Below are positions 1 to 4,933 of a DNA stretch of 16,093 bases, one piece after another. The notes under the pieces were generated by a model that worked only from the letters and a program-made list of their open reading frames with translations, was not told the origin of the DNA and did no database searches. The number at the start of each line of letters is the position of its first letter. Position 1 is the first letter of the stretch. This stretch comes from Alphaproteobacteria bacterium HGW-Alphaproteobacteria-13 (lineage in GTDB: Bacteria > Pseudomonadota > Alphaproteobacteria > Sphingomonadales > Sphingomonadaceae). A program made the position numbers and the translations under genes. The stretch lies in the NCBI GenBank assembly GCA_002842935.1, contig PHEM01000033.1, forward strand, positions 1 through 16,093. Direction: 5' to 3'.

Positions 1-97
1 CGAGCTCGTCGAGCACGATCAGGTCGAGCCGCGACAGCTGCGCCGCCAGGGTCCCGCCTTTGCCGATCCGGGTCTCCTCTTCGAGGCGTGTCACCAC
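1..97 (-). pseudogene. istB: IS21-family IstB helper ATPase, internal fragment
   Basis: Reading the minus strand from about 97 down to the window edge gives VVTRLEEETRIGKGG, then a stretch ending DLIVLDEL. This matches the part of IstB/DnaC-like ATPases of IS21 elements that leads into the Walker B motif (hydrophobic run then DEL). IstB helps the IstA transposase choose targets. The gene continues beyond position 1, so its 3' end cannot be judged. At the 5' side the similarity stops around 94-97, where an AT-rich palindromic segment begins: the residues expected before V-T-R-L (D-L) are replaced by R-Y-V. The N-terminal half, including Walker A, is therefore absent here, and I read this as a remnant cut by a later insertion. 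The identification rests on family motifs recalled from memory. Confidence 0.7.
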
Positions 98-149
98 ATA
101 ACGCCTGACAGGCGTAAACTTATGATTACTTGTAATTATTATGCGACAC
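88..149. repeat. AT-rich junction with nested inverted repeats
   Basis: Between the istB fragment and the end of the IS5-type transposase lies an AT-rich patch unlike its GC-rich surroundings. Positions 101-115 are a palindrome with one central base (ACGCCTG-A-CAGGCGT). Flanking it is a looser inverted repeat: GTGTC-ACCA-CATAA at 88-101 against TTATG-C-GACAC at 139-149. The right arm overlaps the transposase stop codon. The terminal sequence seen at the other end of the IS5-type element is not present here, so this is not its normal left end. It could be the end of another element or a recombinase site; I cannot name it. Confidence 0.5.
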
Positions 150-1080
150 GTACGGTGTTGGGCGTTCCGATTTGAGAGAAGCGATTGAGGATTGCAGCAC
201 GGACTTTGAGCTCGGTTATCTGACGCTCGAAGGTGCGCGCGGCGACGCGCGGACCGAGCAACTTGAAGCAATGCATCTTGGTCTCGACCAGGCTGCGTCG
301 ATGGTAGCCGCTCCATTTCTTCCAGATTGCCCTGCCCAGGCGTTTCATCGCGCGCAACGTCTCGTTGCGGGCCTCGACGCCGGGGCCGTCCTCGGCCCAT
401 GCCTTACCGTTGCGACGAACCGGGATGACCGGGTCGGCGCCGCGCGCATCGATGGCCGCGTGGCAGCCTCTGGTGTCATAGGCACCGTCGCCGCCGACGG
501 TGACAATGGTCTCATCCTCGGGGATCTGCGCCAACAGATCGGGCAGCGTCTGGCCATCGCCGACGGCATTGCTTGTGACCTCGATCGCTCGGATATCGAA
601 GGTTTCCGCGTCGATGCCGATGTGCACCTTGCGCCACTGGCGGCGGTAAGAAACGCCGTATTTTCTCGCTTTCCATTCCCCCTCACCGATCATCTTGATC
701 CCGGTGCTGTCGACCAGCAGGTGCAGGCCTCCCGCGCTGGCGCGCGCGCCCAGATCGACCGACAAACTCTTCTGGCGCCGGCACAGCGTCGTATAATCCG
801 GTGCCGGCCAGTCCAGACCCGCCATCCTGAGCAGGCTCTCGACCAGCCCCGTCACCTGCCGCAGCGGAAGCTGAAACAGCCCCTTCAATGTCACGCAAAA
901 CTCGATCGCACTGTCGGAAAATCGCAGCGGTCGACTGGAACGGCCGTCGGGCTCCGCAAACCAGGACATCGCCGGGTCAAACCACACCTCCAGCGACCCC
1001 CGCCTCTTCAGCGCCGCATTGTACTCGGGCCAATTGGTCGTGCGATACTTCGGCGGTGTCGGTCTGGGCATCCCGACCAT
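139..1080 (-). CDS. IS5-family DDE transposase
   Basis: Protein of 313 residues, full length for the family, that cuts and joins the ends of its own insertion sequence. It starts MVGMPRPTPPKYRTTNW and has an N-terminal DUF772-like region, then the DDE nuclease fold. D124 lies in VDSTG, D198/D202 in GGDGAYDT and E266 in RSLVETKMH; the Y-(2)-R-(3)-E spacing typical of IS5 is seen as Y259-R262-E266. The frame is open throughout, so the enzyme may be active. The gene reads leftward, away from the recognisable right terminus near 1133. Its C-terminus ends normally (LNRFSQIGTPNTVRVA), but the terminal repeat that should follow the stop is missing, so the element may be unable to move alone. The long plus-strand frame opposite is a shadow. 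Confidence 0.93.
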   Translation of the reverse strand: MVGMPRPTPPKYRTTNWPEYNAALKRRGSLEVWFDPAMSWFAEPDGRSSRPLRFSDSAIEFCVTLKGLFQLPLRQVTGLVESLLRMAGLDWPAPDYTTLCRRQKSLSVDLGARASAGGLHLLVDSTGIKMIGEGEWKARKYGVSYRRQWRKVHIGIDAETFDIRAIEVTSNAVGDGQTLPDLLAQIPEDETIVTVGGDGAYDTRGCHAAIDARGADPVIPVRRNGKAWAEDGPGVEARNETLRAMKRLGRAIWKKWSGYHRRSLVETKMHCFKLLGPRVAARTFERQITELKVRAAILNRFSQIGTPNTVRVA

Positions 1081-1091
1081 CTATGACAACC

Positions 1092-1108
1092 GATTCCCCA
1101 TGGGAATC
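1092..1108. repeat. Hairpin in the 5' leader of the IS transposase
   Basis: The arms GATTCCC and GGGAATC flank a CAT loop between the IS terminus and the transposase start codon at 1080. In the transposase mRNA it would form a stem just upstream of translation, a position where several insertion sequences carry protective structures. The function here is inferred from position only. Confidence 0.5.
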
Positions 1109-1136
1109 CATTATCTTGTTATGCAACAAAGCCATT

Positions 1137-1316
1137 TCAATGTGTCAGCGCGAGACATGTCTCCACCATCGCGCCCGCGGCCGCCGAGCGCCTTGCATGG
1201 TCGCTGAACTTCTCGCCCTCATAGGCTTCCGTTCTAACGCCGTTCATCTTCCAACGCTTGCACAGCTTGCAGCCAGCCCGCGCGCGTCGGGCGCGTCCTC
1301 GTTTATGATGCATCAT
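1137..1316 (-). CDS. Small CxxC protein (59 aa), function unknown
   Basis: A short minus-strand ORF. It starts at tandem ATG codons (1316 and 1313) preceded by GGAGG at good spacing inside the upstream ORF, and it overlaps that ORF by 14 bases, indicating translational coupling. The N-terminus is very basic (MMHHKRGRARRARAG), followed by a C-K-L-C pair at residues 16-19, then KRWKMNGVRTEAYEGEKFSDH and a hydrophobic tail. I have the impression of similar small alphaproteobacterial proteins with the core AGCKLCKPWK-NG, but cannot verify it. The CxxC pair could bind metal as a half-site or be redox active. The stop codon lies 3 bases from the IS5-type terminus, so the last residues may have been altered by that insertion. 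Confidence 0.65.
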   Translation of the reverse strand: MMHHKRGRARRARAGCKLCKRWKMNGVRTEAYEGEKFSDHARRSAAAGAMVETCLALTH

Positions 1317-1476
1317 CGGCCTCCGCTAGATTTCGCTTTGCTGCTTGGCGCTGCGCCTTGCTGAAAGCGCGCTTGGCAAGGCGCACAGTCCCGCTCTTAA
1401 AGTGATGAAACCGCCGAGCGCCGCGCGATAGCGTTTCTGCGGCTATGCCACCCGGTAGTCCACGATTCCCCATCAT
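1303..1476 (-). CDS. Small basic protein (57 aa), function unknown
   Basis: A short ORF starting at tandem ATG codons (1476, 1473) that begin 11 bases after the higA stop. The sequence TGAGGTGA, spanning that stop, supplies a Shine-Dalgarno. The protein has a Gly-rich start (MMGNRGLPGG), an F-H-H-F-K-S-G-T-V-R-L stretch, then a strongly basic predicted helix (AKRAFSKAQRQAAKRNLAEA) and an acidic tip (DDAS). No membrane segment or signal peptide is seen. The basic amphipathic character would suit nucleic-acid or ribosome contact, but that is a guess. It lies third in a higB-higA-orfB-orfA series and its 3' end contains the ribosome binding site of the next ORF. Confidence 0.6.
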   Translation of the reverse strand: MMGNRGLPGGIAAETLSRGARRFHHFKSGTVRLAKRAFSKAQRQAAKRNLAEADDAS

Positions 1477-1487
1477 CGTTCGTCACC

Positions 1488-1853
1488 TCAACGCGAAAGT
1501 TCGTATTCACGGACCAGAATCGATGCAGGGACATGCCAGGCCCGCTCGATCTTGCGGATCATGTGGAGTGACAATGCCCGCTTGCGAGCAAGCACCTCTG
1601 ACGCGCGAGATTGGCCGATCAGGGATGCCAGATCAGCGCGTGTGCGACCTTCAGCCTCCATTGCCGCCTCGATCGCTTCCACCGGGTCCAGTTTGTCGAC
1701 CGGCCAACGCTTGCGCTCATACTCATCGACCAGCGTTGCCAGCACATCAAGGCGGTCCTCATCGGCGCTGCCTGCTTCCGCATTCCAGAGCGTCCGGATT
1801 TCATCGACCGCCGCCCGATGGTCGTCATCGTTTTTGATGGGTCTGATATCCAT
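1488..1853 (-). CDS. higA: HigA-type antitoxin, XRE-family HTH regulator
   Basis: Antitoxin of 121 residues that should bind and silence the HigB toxin and repress its own promoter. The N-terminal part (MDIRPIKNDDDHRAAVDEI, continuing as acidic helices to about residue 60) is the usual HigA toxin-binding and dimer region. Residues about 62-112 form the helix-turn-helix (AAMEAEGRTRADLASLIG, then SEVLARKRALSLHMIRKI). I chose the ATG at 1853 because AAGGA lies 7 bases upstream and the family begins M-I-R-P; a longer frame from a TTG at 1868 adds five residues and lacks support. It follows higB by 11 bases, so the toxin is first, as is typical of higBA. Its stop overlaps the Shine-Dalgarno of the next small ORF. 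Confidence 0.9.
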   Translation of the reverse strand: MDIRPIKNDDDHRAAVDEIRTLWNAEAGSADEDRLDVLATLVDEYERKRWPVDKLDPVEAIEAAMEAEGRTRADLASLIGQSRASEVLARKRALSLHMIRKIERAWHVPASILVREYELSR

Positions 1854-1864
1854 GTGCCTATCCT

Positions 1865-2167
1865 TCAAAATTGATCGACGGTTGCGGCGTCAATGCGATC
1901 ATATTCGGCGTGCGTGCCGATAAACTTGATGAAAGCGATGCCCCGCCGAAAGTGGAAAGCGACAACCATTCTGTGATCGCCGCCCGCCACTTCGAACCGG
2001 ACCCGCTCAGCCGTCACCGTCTTTGCTTTCGAAAAGTCGGCAACGACCTCGCCCGTTGAAGTCCACGCCGCATTTTCTGCTACCTCAAGCCAGTGCGTCA
2101 ACGACGCGCGGGTCAGGGGATGCTTCGCGAAATAAGCCACGATGTTTTTGCGGGCGATGATCCTCAT
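1865..2167 (-). CDS. higB: HigB-type mRNA interferase toxin
   Basis: Toxin of 100 residues from the HigB_toxin group of the RelE superfamily, which cleaves mRNA on the ribosome. It starts MRIIARKNIVAYF, typical of the family. The C-terminal part has R66 in GGDHRMVVAF, then IKFIGTHAEYDRID with H86 and Y89, the conserved signature close to the active site. The frame is intact, so the toxin is probably functional while the partner is present. Toxin-first order with HigA downstream fits higBA rather than relBE order. No clear Shine-Dalgarno lies just before the ATG; a candidate -10 hexamer ends 7 bases upstream, so one transcript might be leaderless. Confidence 0.92.
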   Translation of the reverse strand: MRIIARKNIVAYFAKHPLTRASLTHWLEVAENAAWTSTGEVVADFSKAKTVTAERVRFEVAGGDHRMVVAFHFRRGIAFIKFIGTHAEYDRIDAATVDQF

Positions 2168-2173
2168 GGACAG

Positions 2174-2202
2174 CTTATGTCATTTCCCAATTTGGGAATC
2201 AA
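2174..2202 (-). promoter_or_regulatory. Candidate higBA promoter P2, possibly leaderless
   Basis: On the minus strand TTGATT (2202-2197) and CATAAG (2179-2174) are 17 bases apart with the proximal palindrome in the spacer. The predicted start of transcription falls at or next to the higB ATG (2167), which would give a leaderless toxin mRNA and fits the absence of a nearby Shine-Dalgarno. The -10 match is weak. Confidence 0.35.
2184..2198. promoter_or_regulatory. Probable HigA operator, proximal copy
   Basis: A perfect palindrome with a single central base, TTCCCAATTTGGGAA, lying 17 bases upstream of the higB ATG. It falls within the 17-base spacer of a candidate promoter and is the exact reverse complement of a second copy at 2211-2225. 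Paired palindromes in front of toxin-antitoxin genes are normally bound by the antitoxin's HTH domain; here that would be HigA. Confidence 0.75.
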
Positions 2203-2205
2203 GCA

Positions 2206-2234
2206 ATATCTTCCCAAATTGGGAAGCGCGCAAA
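2206..2234 (-). promoter_or_regulatory. Candidate higBA promoter P1
   Basis: On the minus strand TTTGCG (2234-2229) and AGATAT (2211-2206) are separated by 17 bases, and the distal palindrome lies inside the spacer. A transcript from here would carry the proximal palindrome as a hairpin in its leader. The hexamers match consensus only moderately. Confidence 0.4.
2211..2225. promoter_or_regulatory. Probable HigA operator, distal copy
   Basis: The palindrome TTCCCAAATTGGGAA, identical to the other strand of the proximal copy. The two centres are 27 bases apart (2191 and 2218), about two and a half helical turns. It falls within the spacer of the upstream candidate promoter. Binding by HigA is inferred from position and symmetry. 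Confidence 0.75.
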
Positions 2235-2363
2235 CGCCCGCCGGGCGACCTTGGATCGTCGGCGAACCTCAACCAGCTTCGAAGTGGCCGATCAAATAAT
2301 CAGACCGGGCCGCACATAATGCAATCCTTATGTGGGTTCCGATGAGGGAACGAATATCGCTCA

Positions 2364-2378
2364 GCCCCGAAAAGGGGC
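2364..2378 (-). terminator. Hairpin downstream of tRNA-Ser(CGA)
   Basis: GCCCC and GGGGC arms with a five-base loop, about 28 bases past the tRNA 3' end. No T-run follows directly on the minus strand; the only T-run (TTTTT) sits immediately after the encoded CCA at 2406-2402. It may help end or process the tRNA transcript. This is weak evidence. The rest of 2226-2406 shows nothing I recognise. Confidence 0.3.
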
Positions 2379-2406
2379 GGGATATCAATGCGTTATGGAA
2401 GAAAAA

Positions 2407-2496
2407 TGGAGGAGAGTGAGGGATTCGAACCCTCGGTACCGTTGCCGGCACTTCGCATTTCGAGTGCGACGCTTTCGACCACTCAGCCAACTCTCC
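2407..2496 (-). tRNA. tRNA-Ser(CGA)
   Basis: Reads UCG codons. The 7-bp acceptor GGAGAGT pairs with ACTCTCC. The anticodon stem TCGCA/TGCGA encloses the loop CTCGAAA (anticodon CGA). A long variable arm (GTGCCG-GCAA-CGGTAC) marks a class II serine tRNA, and the T-loop TTCGAAT is standard. CCA is encoded and is followed by five Ts. The discriminator base is T, whereas serine tRNAs usually have G. The 3' end points at the accessory strip of IS and toxin genes, as expected if an island integrated into this tRNA gene. Confidence 0.95.
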
Positions 2497-2512
2497 TCGC
2501 TGAGAGGAGACG

Positions 2513-2541
2513 CCCCTAGCGGCGGTCCGCGATTCTTGCAA
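2513..2541 (-). promoter_or_regulatory. Candidate promoter of tRNA-Ser(CGA)
   Basis: On the minus strand TTGCAA (2541-2536) and TAGGGG (2518-2513) are separated by 17 bases, ending 16 bases before the mature tRNA 5' end. The -35 box is good and the -10 box poor. Confidence 0.4.
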
Positions 2542-2664
2542 GCCTCTCGTCGCAGAATCGCACCGTGCGGTGTCCCGCATGGGAGGAATATTCGAACCGG
2601 CGCCAGTGGACGCCCGCAGGTCGTGCCACTAGGTTGCGAGGCCCGGATATTTCAGGAGCCTCCG

Positions 2665-3546
2665 ATGACCGATCAGAACGACTATGTGCCGCCCAAGATC
2701 TGGACCTGGGACAAGGACAGCGGCGGGCGCTTCGCCAACATCAACCGGCCCGTCGCGGGACCGACGCACGACCGGGACCTGCCGGTCGGCAAGCATCCGC
2801 TCCAGCTCTATTCGCTGGGCACGCCGAACGGCGTGAAGGTCACGGTGATGTTGGAGGAGTTGCTCGCCGCGGGTCATGCGGGCGCCGAATATGACGCGTG
2901 GCTGATCCGCATCAACGAAGGCGACCAGTTTTCCAGCGGCTTCGTCGCCGCCAACCCCAACAGCAAGATTCCCGCGCTCGTCGACCGCAGCGGCGCCGAA
3001 CCGATCCGCGTGTTCGAATCGGGCGCGATCCTGATCCATCTGGCCGAGAAATTCGGCGCCTTCCTGCCTACCGAACCCGCGAAGCGCGCCGAGGCGCTGT
3101 CGTGGCTGATGTGGCAGATGGGCAGCGCGCCGTTCCTTGGCGGCGGTTTCGGGCATTTCTATGCCTATGCGCCCGTCAAGCTGGAATATCCGATCAACCG
3201 CTATGCGATGGAAGTGAAGCGCCAGATGGACGTGCTCGACCGGCGGCTTGCGGACAGCGAATATGTCGCGGGCGCGGACTATACGATCGCCGACATGGCG
3301 ATCTGGCCCTGGTACGGCGCGCTCGCCAAGGGGCTGGTCTATGACGCGGGCGAGTTCCTGCAAGTACAGGAATATCGCAATGTCCAGCGCTGGACCGACC
3401 AGGTCGCGGCGCGCCCGGCGGTGAAGCGCGGACGCATGGTCAACCGCGTCACGGGCGATCCCGCGAGCCAGCTTCACGAGCGCCACGACGCGTCGGATTT
3501 CGATTTGCGCACCCAGGACAGGCTGGAGGCGGAGCAGGGCGCTTAG
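2665..3546 (+). CDS. yghU: YghU-type (nu-class) glutathione S-transferase / disulfide-bond oxidoreductase
   Basis: Cytosolic enzyme of 293 residues, near the 288 of E. coli YghU, with which it shares long stretches (WTWDK, NINRPVAGPTHDRDLPVGKH, LYSLGTPNG, QFSSGF, NPNSKIPAL). Nu-class enzymes bind two glutathiones, reduce disulfides and have weak peroxidase activity. They use threonine/asparagine contacts around the TPNG segment (residues 53-56) rather than a catalytic Tyr, Ser or Cys. The thioredoxin-like domain spans roughly 45-135, with V-F-E-S-G at 116-120 for glutathione binding; the all-alpha domain follows (FLGGGFGHFYAYAP, then YTIADMAIWPW). I chose the ATG at 2665 because AGGAG lies 8 bases upstream and the family starts here; the open frame extends upstream across the tRNA and is not coding there. 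It likely protects against oxidative or electrophile stress. Confidence 0.95.
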   Translation: MTDQNDYVPPKIWTWDKDSGGRFANINRPVAGPTHDRDLPVGKHPLQLYSLGTPNGVKVTVMLEELLAAGHAGAEYDAWLIRINEGDQFSSGFVAANPNSKIPALVDRSGAEPIRVFESGAILIHLAEKFGAFLPTEPAKRAEALSWLMWQMGSAPFLGGGFGHFYAYAPVKLEYPINRYAMEVKRQMDVLDRRLADSEYVAGADYTIADMAIWPWYGALAKGLVYDAGEFLQVQEYRNVQRWTDQVAARPAVKRGRMVNRVTGDPASQLHERHDASDFDLRTQDRLEAEQGA

Positions 3547-3561
3547 GTTTCGGGTCGCAAC

Positions 3562-3595
3562 TTACCTTTACGTAAAGGTGAACGCTGATTATAGC
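3562..3595 (+). promoter_or_regulatory. MerR-type operator and promoter before the acyl-CoA dehydrogenases
   Basis: A perfect 16-bp palindrome ACCTTTACGTAAAGGT occupies 3564-3579. A -35-like TTACCT (3562-3567) overlaps its left arm, and an AT-rich -10 candidate (GATTAT/ATTATA, 3587-3593) follows after 19-20 bases. An over-long spacer filled by a palindrome is the layout of promoters activated by MerR-family regulators, including the LiuR group that controls acyl-CoA degradation genes. No such regulator is encoded in the window, so the assignment is by layout only. Confidence 0.55.
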
Positions 3596-3623
3596 GGCGT
3601 CAGAGTCCCAAGGGAGAATTGTC

Positions 3624-4829
3624 ATGGACATGGAGTTCAGCCCCGAAGATCTCGCCTTCCAGAAGGAAGTGCGCGACTTCATCGCCGAAAATTACCCCGA
3701 TCACCTGCGCGGCAAGCAGGATGAAGGGGAGGAGCTTTCCAAGGAGGACTACCTCGCCTGGCACAAGATTCTCTATAAGAAGGGCTGGGTCGCGCCGGCC
3801 TGGCCCGTCGAATATGGCGGCACGGGCTGGACCCCGACGCAGCGCTTCATTTTTTCCGAAGAGATTGCGCGCGCCGATTGCGTCCGCCTGCTGCCCTTCG
3901 GCCTGGCGATGGTCGGTCCCGTCATCTATACCTTCGGGACACCGGAGCAGAAGGCGCGCTTCCTTCCCCGCATCCTGTCGGGCGAGGACTGGTGGTGCCA
4001 GGGCTATTCGGAGCCGGGCGCGGGTTCGGACCTCGCCTCGCTGCGCACGGCCGCCGTGCGGGACGGCGACCATTATGTCGTGAATGGACAAAAGACCTGG
4101 ACGACCATGGCGCAGCACGCCGACTGGGGCTTCTTCCTCGTCCGCACCGACAAGGACGCCAAGCCGCAGGAGGGCATCTCCTTCCTGCTGATCGACATGA
4201 AGTCGCCGGGCATCACCGTCCGCCCGATCATCACGCTGGGCGGCGAGCATGAAGTGAACGAAGTCTTCCTCGAGGATGTCCGCGTCCCCGTCGAACAGCG
4301 GGTCTATGAAGAGAATAAGGGCTGGACCTGCGCCAAGTTCCTGCTGGCGCACGAACGCACGGGCATCGCGGGCGTCGCCTCGTCCAAGCGCGGGGTCGAG
4401 CGCGTCAAGGCGATCGCCCGGACCGAGCTGGACGGCGACCGGCCGCTGATCGCCAACCCCTTCTTCAAGCGCAAGCTCGCCGAGCTGGAAATCGACCTGA
4501 CGGCGCTGGAATTCACGGAATTGCGCAGCCTTGCCGGTCCCAATGCCGGGAAAGGACCGGGTCCCGAATCGAGCCTGCTCAAGATCAAGGGTTCGGAAAT
4601 CCAGCAGCGGCTGACCGAACTGACGCTGGAAGCGGTCGGCCATTATGGCGCGCCCTATTTCCGCGGTTTCGGCGCCAACGACCTTGGGGGCGACAATGAG
4701 CATCCGATCGGTCCCGATTATGCCCATCGCGCCGCGCCGACCTATTTCAACATGCGCAAGACCACCATCTATGGCGGATCGAACGAGATTCAGCGCGGCA
4801 TCATCGCCAAGATGGTGCTGGGATTGTGA
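3624..4829 (+). CDS. Acyl-CoA dehydrogenase, large-subunit type (PimC-like)
   Basis: Flavoenzyme of 401 residues that introduces a 2,3-double bond into an acyl-CoA, passing electrons to ETF. The N-terminal helical domain (about 1-120) is followed by the beta domain with the FAD-contacting motif CQGYSEPGAGSDLASL (125-140) and KTWTT (157-161), then the C-terminal helical domain ending IYGGSNEIQRGIIAKMVLGL. At the site where MCAD-type enzymes carry the catalytic Glu (Y-E-G) this protein has Y-G-G. E244 in LAHERTGIAG is a candidate base in the alternative helix-G position, as in isovaleryl-CoA dehydrogenase and related enzymes. Databases often call this type 'pimeloyl-CoA dehydrogenase large subunit', but the true substrate may be another acyl, steroid-side-chain or dicarboxyl CoA. 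GGGAG precedes the ATG. It is paired with the smaller dehydrogenase downstream. Confidence 0.88.
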   Translation: MDMEFSPEDLAFQKEVRDFIAENYPDHLRGKQDEGEELSKEDYLAWHKILYKKGWVAPAWPVEYGGTGWTPTQRFIFSEEIARADCVRLLPFGLAMVGPVIYTFGTPEQKARFLPRILSGEDWWCQGYSEPGAGSDLASLRTAAVRDGDHYVVNGQKTWTTMAQHADWGFFLVRTDKDAKPQEGISFLLIDMKSPGITVRPIITLGGEHEVNEVFLEDVRVPVEQRVYEENKGWTCAKFLLAHERTGIAGVASSKRGVERVKAIARTELDGDRPLIANPFFKRKLAELEIDLTALEFTELRSLAGPNAGKGPGPESSLLKIKGSEIQQRLTELTLEAVGHYGAPYFRGFGANDLGGDNEHPIGPDYAHRAAPTYFNMRKTTIYGGSNEIQRGIIAKMVLGL

Positions 4830-4833
4830 CAGC

Positions 4834-4857
4834 GTCGCCCCCGCGAAGGCGGGGGCC
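4834..4857. repeat. REP-like palindromic unit, left arm of an inverted pair
   Basis: This 24-base unit contains a hairpin with GCCCCCGC and GCGGGGGC arms and a GAAG loop. It starts 4 bases after the upstream dehydrogenase stop codon and is an exact reverse complement of the unit at 4898-4921. Similar GC-rich extragenic palindromes are common between genes in sphingomonads. Confidence 0.8.
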
Positions 4858-4897
4858 GTTGGAGGCTGGTCCTCCCGGCCAGTTGTAAACCTATAGC

Positions 4898-4921
4898 GGC
4901 CCCCGCCTTCGCGGGGGCGAC
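4898..4921. repeat. REP-like palindromic unit, right arm of an inverted pair
   Basis: Exact reverse complement of 4834-4857, separated by 40 bases that include the small hairpin GGAGG-CTGGT-CCTCC (4861-4875). The pair has the layout of a BIME (two REPs in opposite orientation). It sits inside a probable two-gene operon, where it could stabilise the upstream mRNA or attenuate the downstream gene. Confidence 0.8.
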
Positions 4922-4933
4922 AGGAATAGTAAA

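Larger units (their letters stand above)
139..1133 (-). mobile_element. IS5-family insertion sequence (IS903-like end), left end not found
   Basis: The right terminus, read on the minus strand, begins GGCTTTGTTGCATAACAAG at 1133, resembling terminal repeats of IS903/IS5-type elements. Just inside it, 1092-1108 is a hairpin (GATTCCC-CAT-GGGAATC) upstream of the transposase start; such a hairpin often limits read-through translation of a transposase. No copy of the terminus occurs between 1 and 138, where an AT-rich palindromic patch is found instead. The element is therefore probably truncated just after its stop codon, and a target duplication cannot be checked. The outer right end lies 3 bases after the stop codon of the neighbouring small ORF. 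Confidence 0.8.

Noticed and set aside
88..149. Integron attC site at the left junction
   Set aside because: It contains inverted repeats but not the GTTRRRY/RYYYAAC core boxes in the right order, and no integrase or cassette is nearby.
172..1086. Long plus-strand frame of 304 codons opposite the transposase
   Set aside because: It mirrors the IS5-type transposase, has no recognisable domain, and its reading is explained by the codon bias of the minus-strand gene.
1108..1142. Hybrid promoter formed at the IS end (flanking TTGAAA with GATAAT inside the element)
   Set aside because: The spacer is 19 bases, and the transposase leader hairpin follows; too weak to annotate without transcript data.
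2332..2664. Upstream extension of the yghU frame, starting before the tRNA
   Set aside because: It crosses tRNA-Ser(CGA) and has no family similarity; the protein family and ribosome binding site put the start at 2665.
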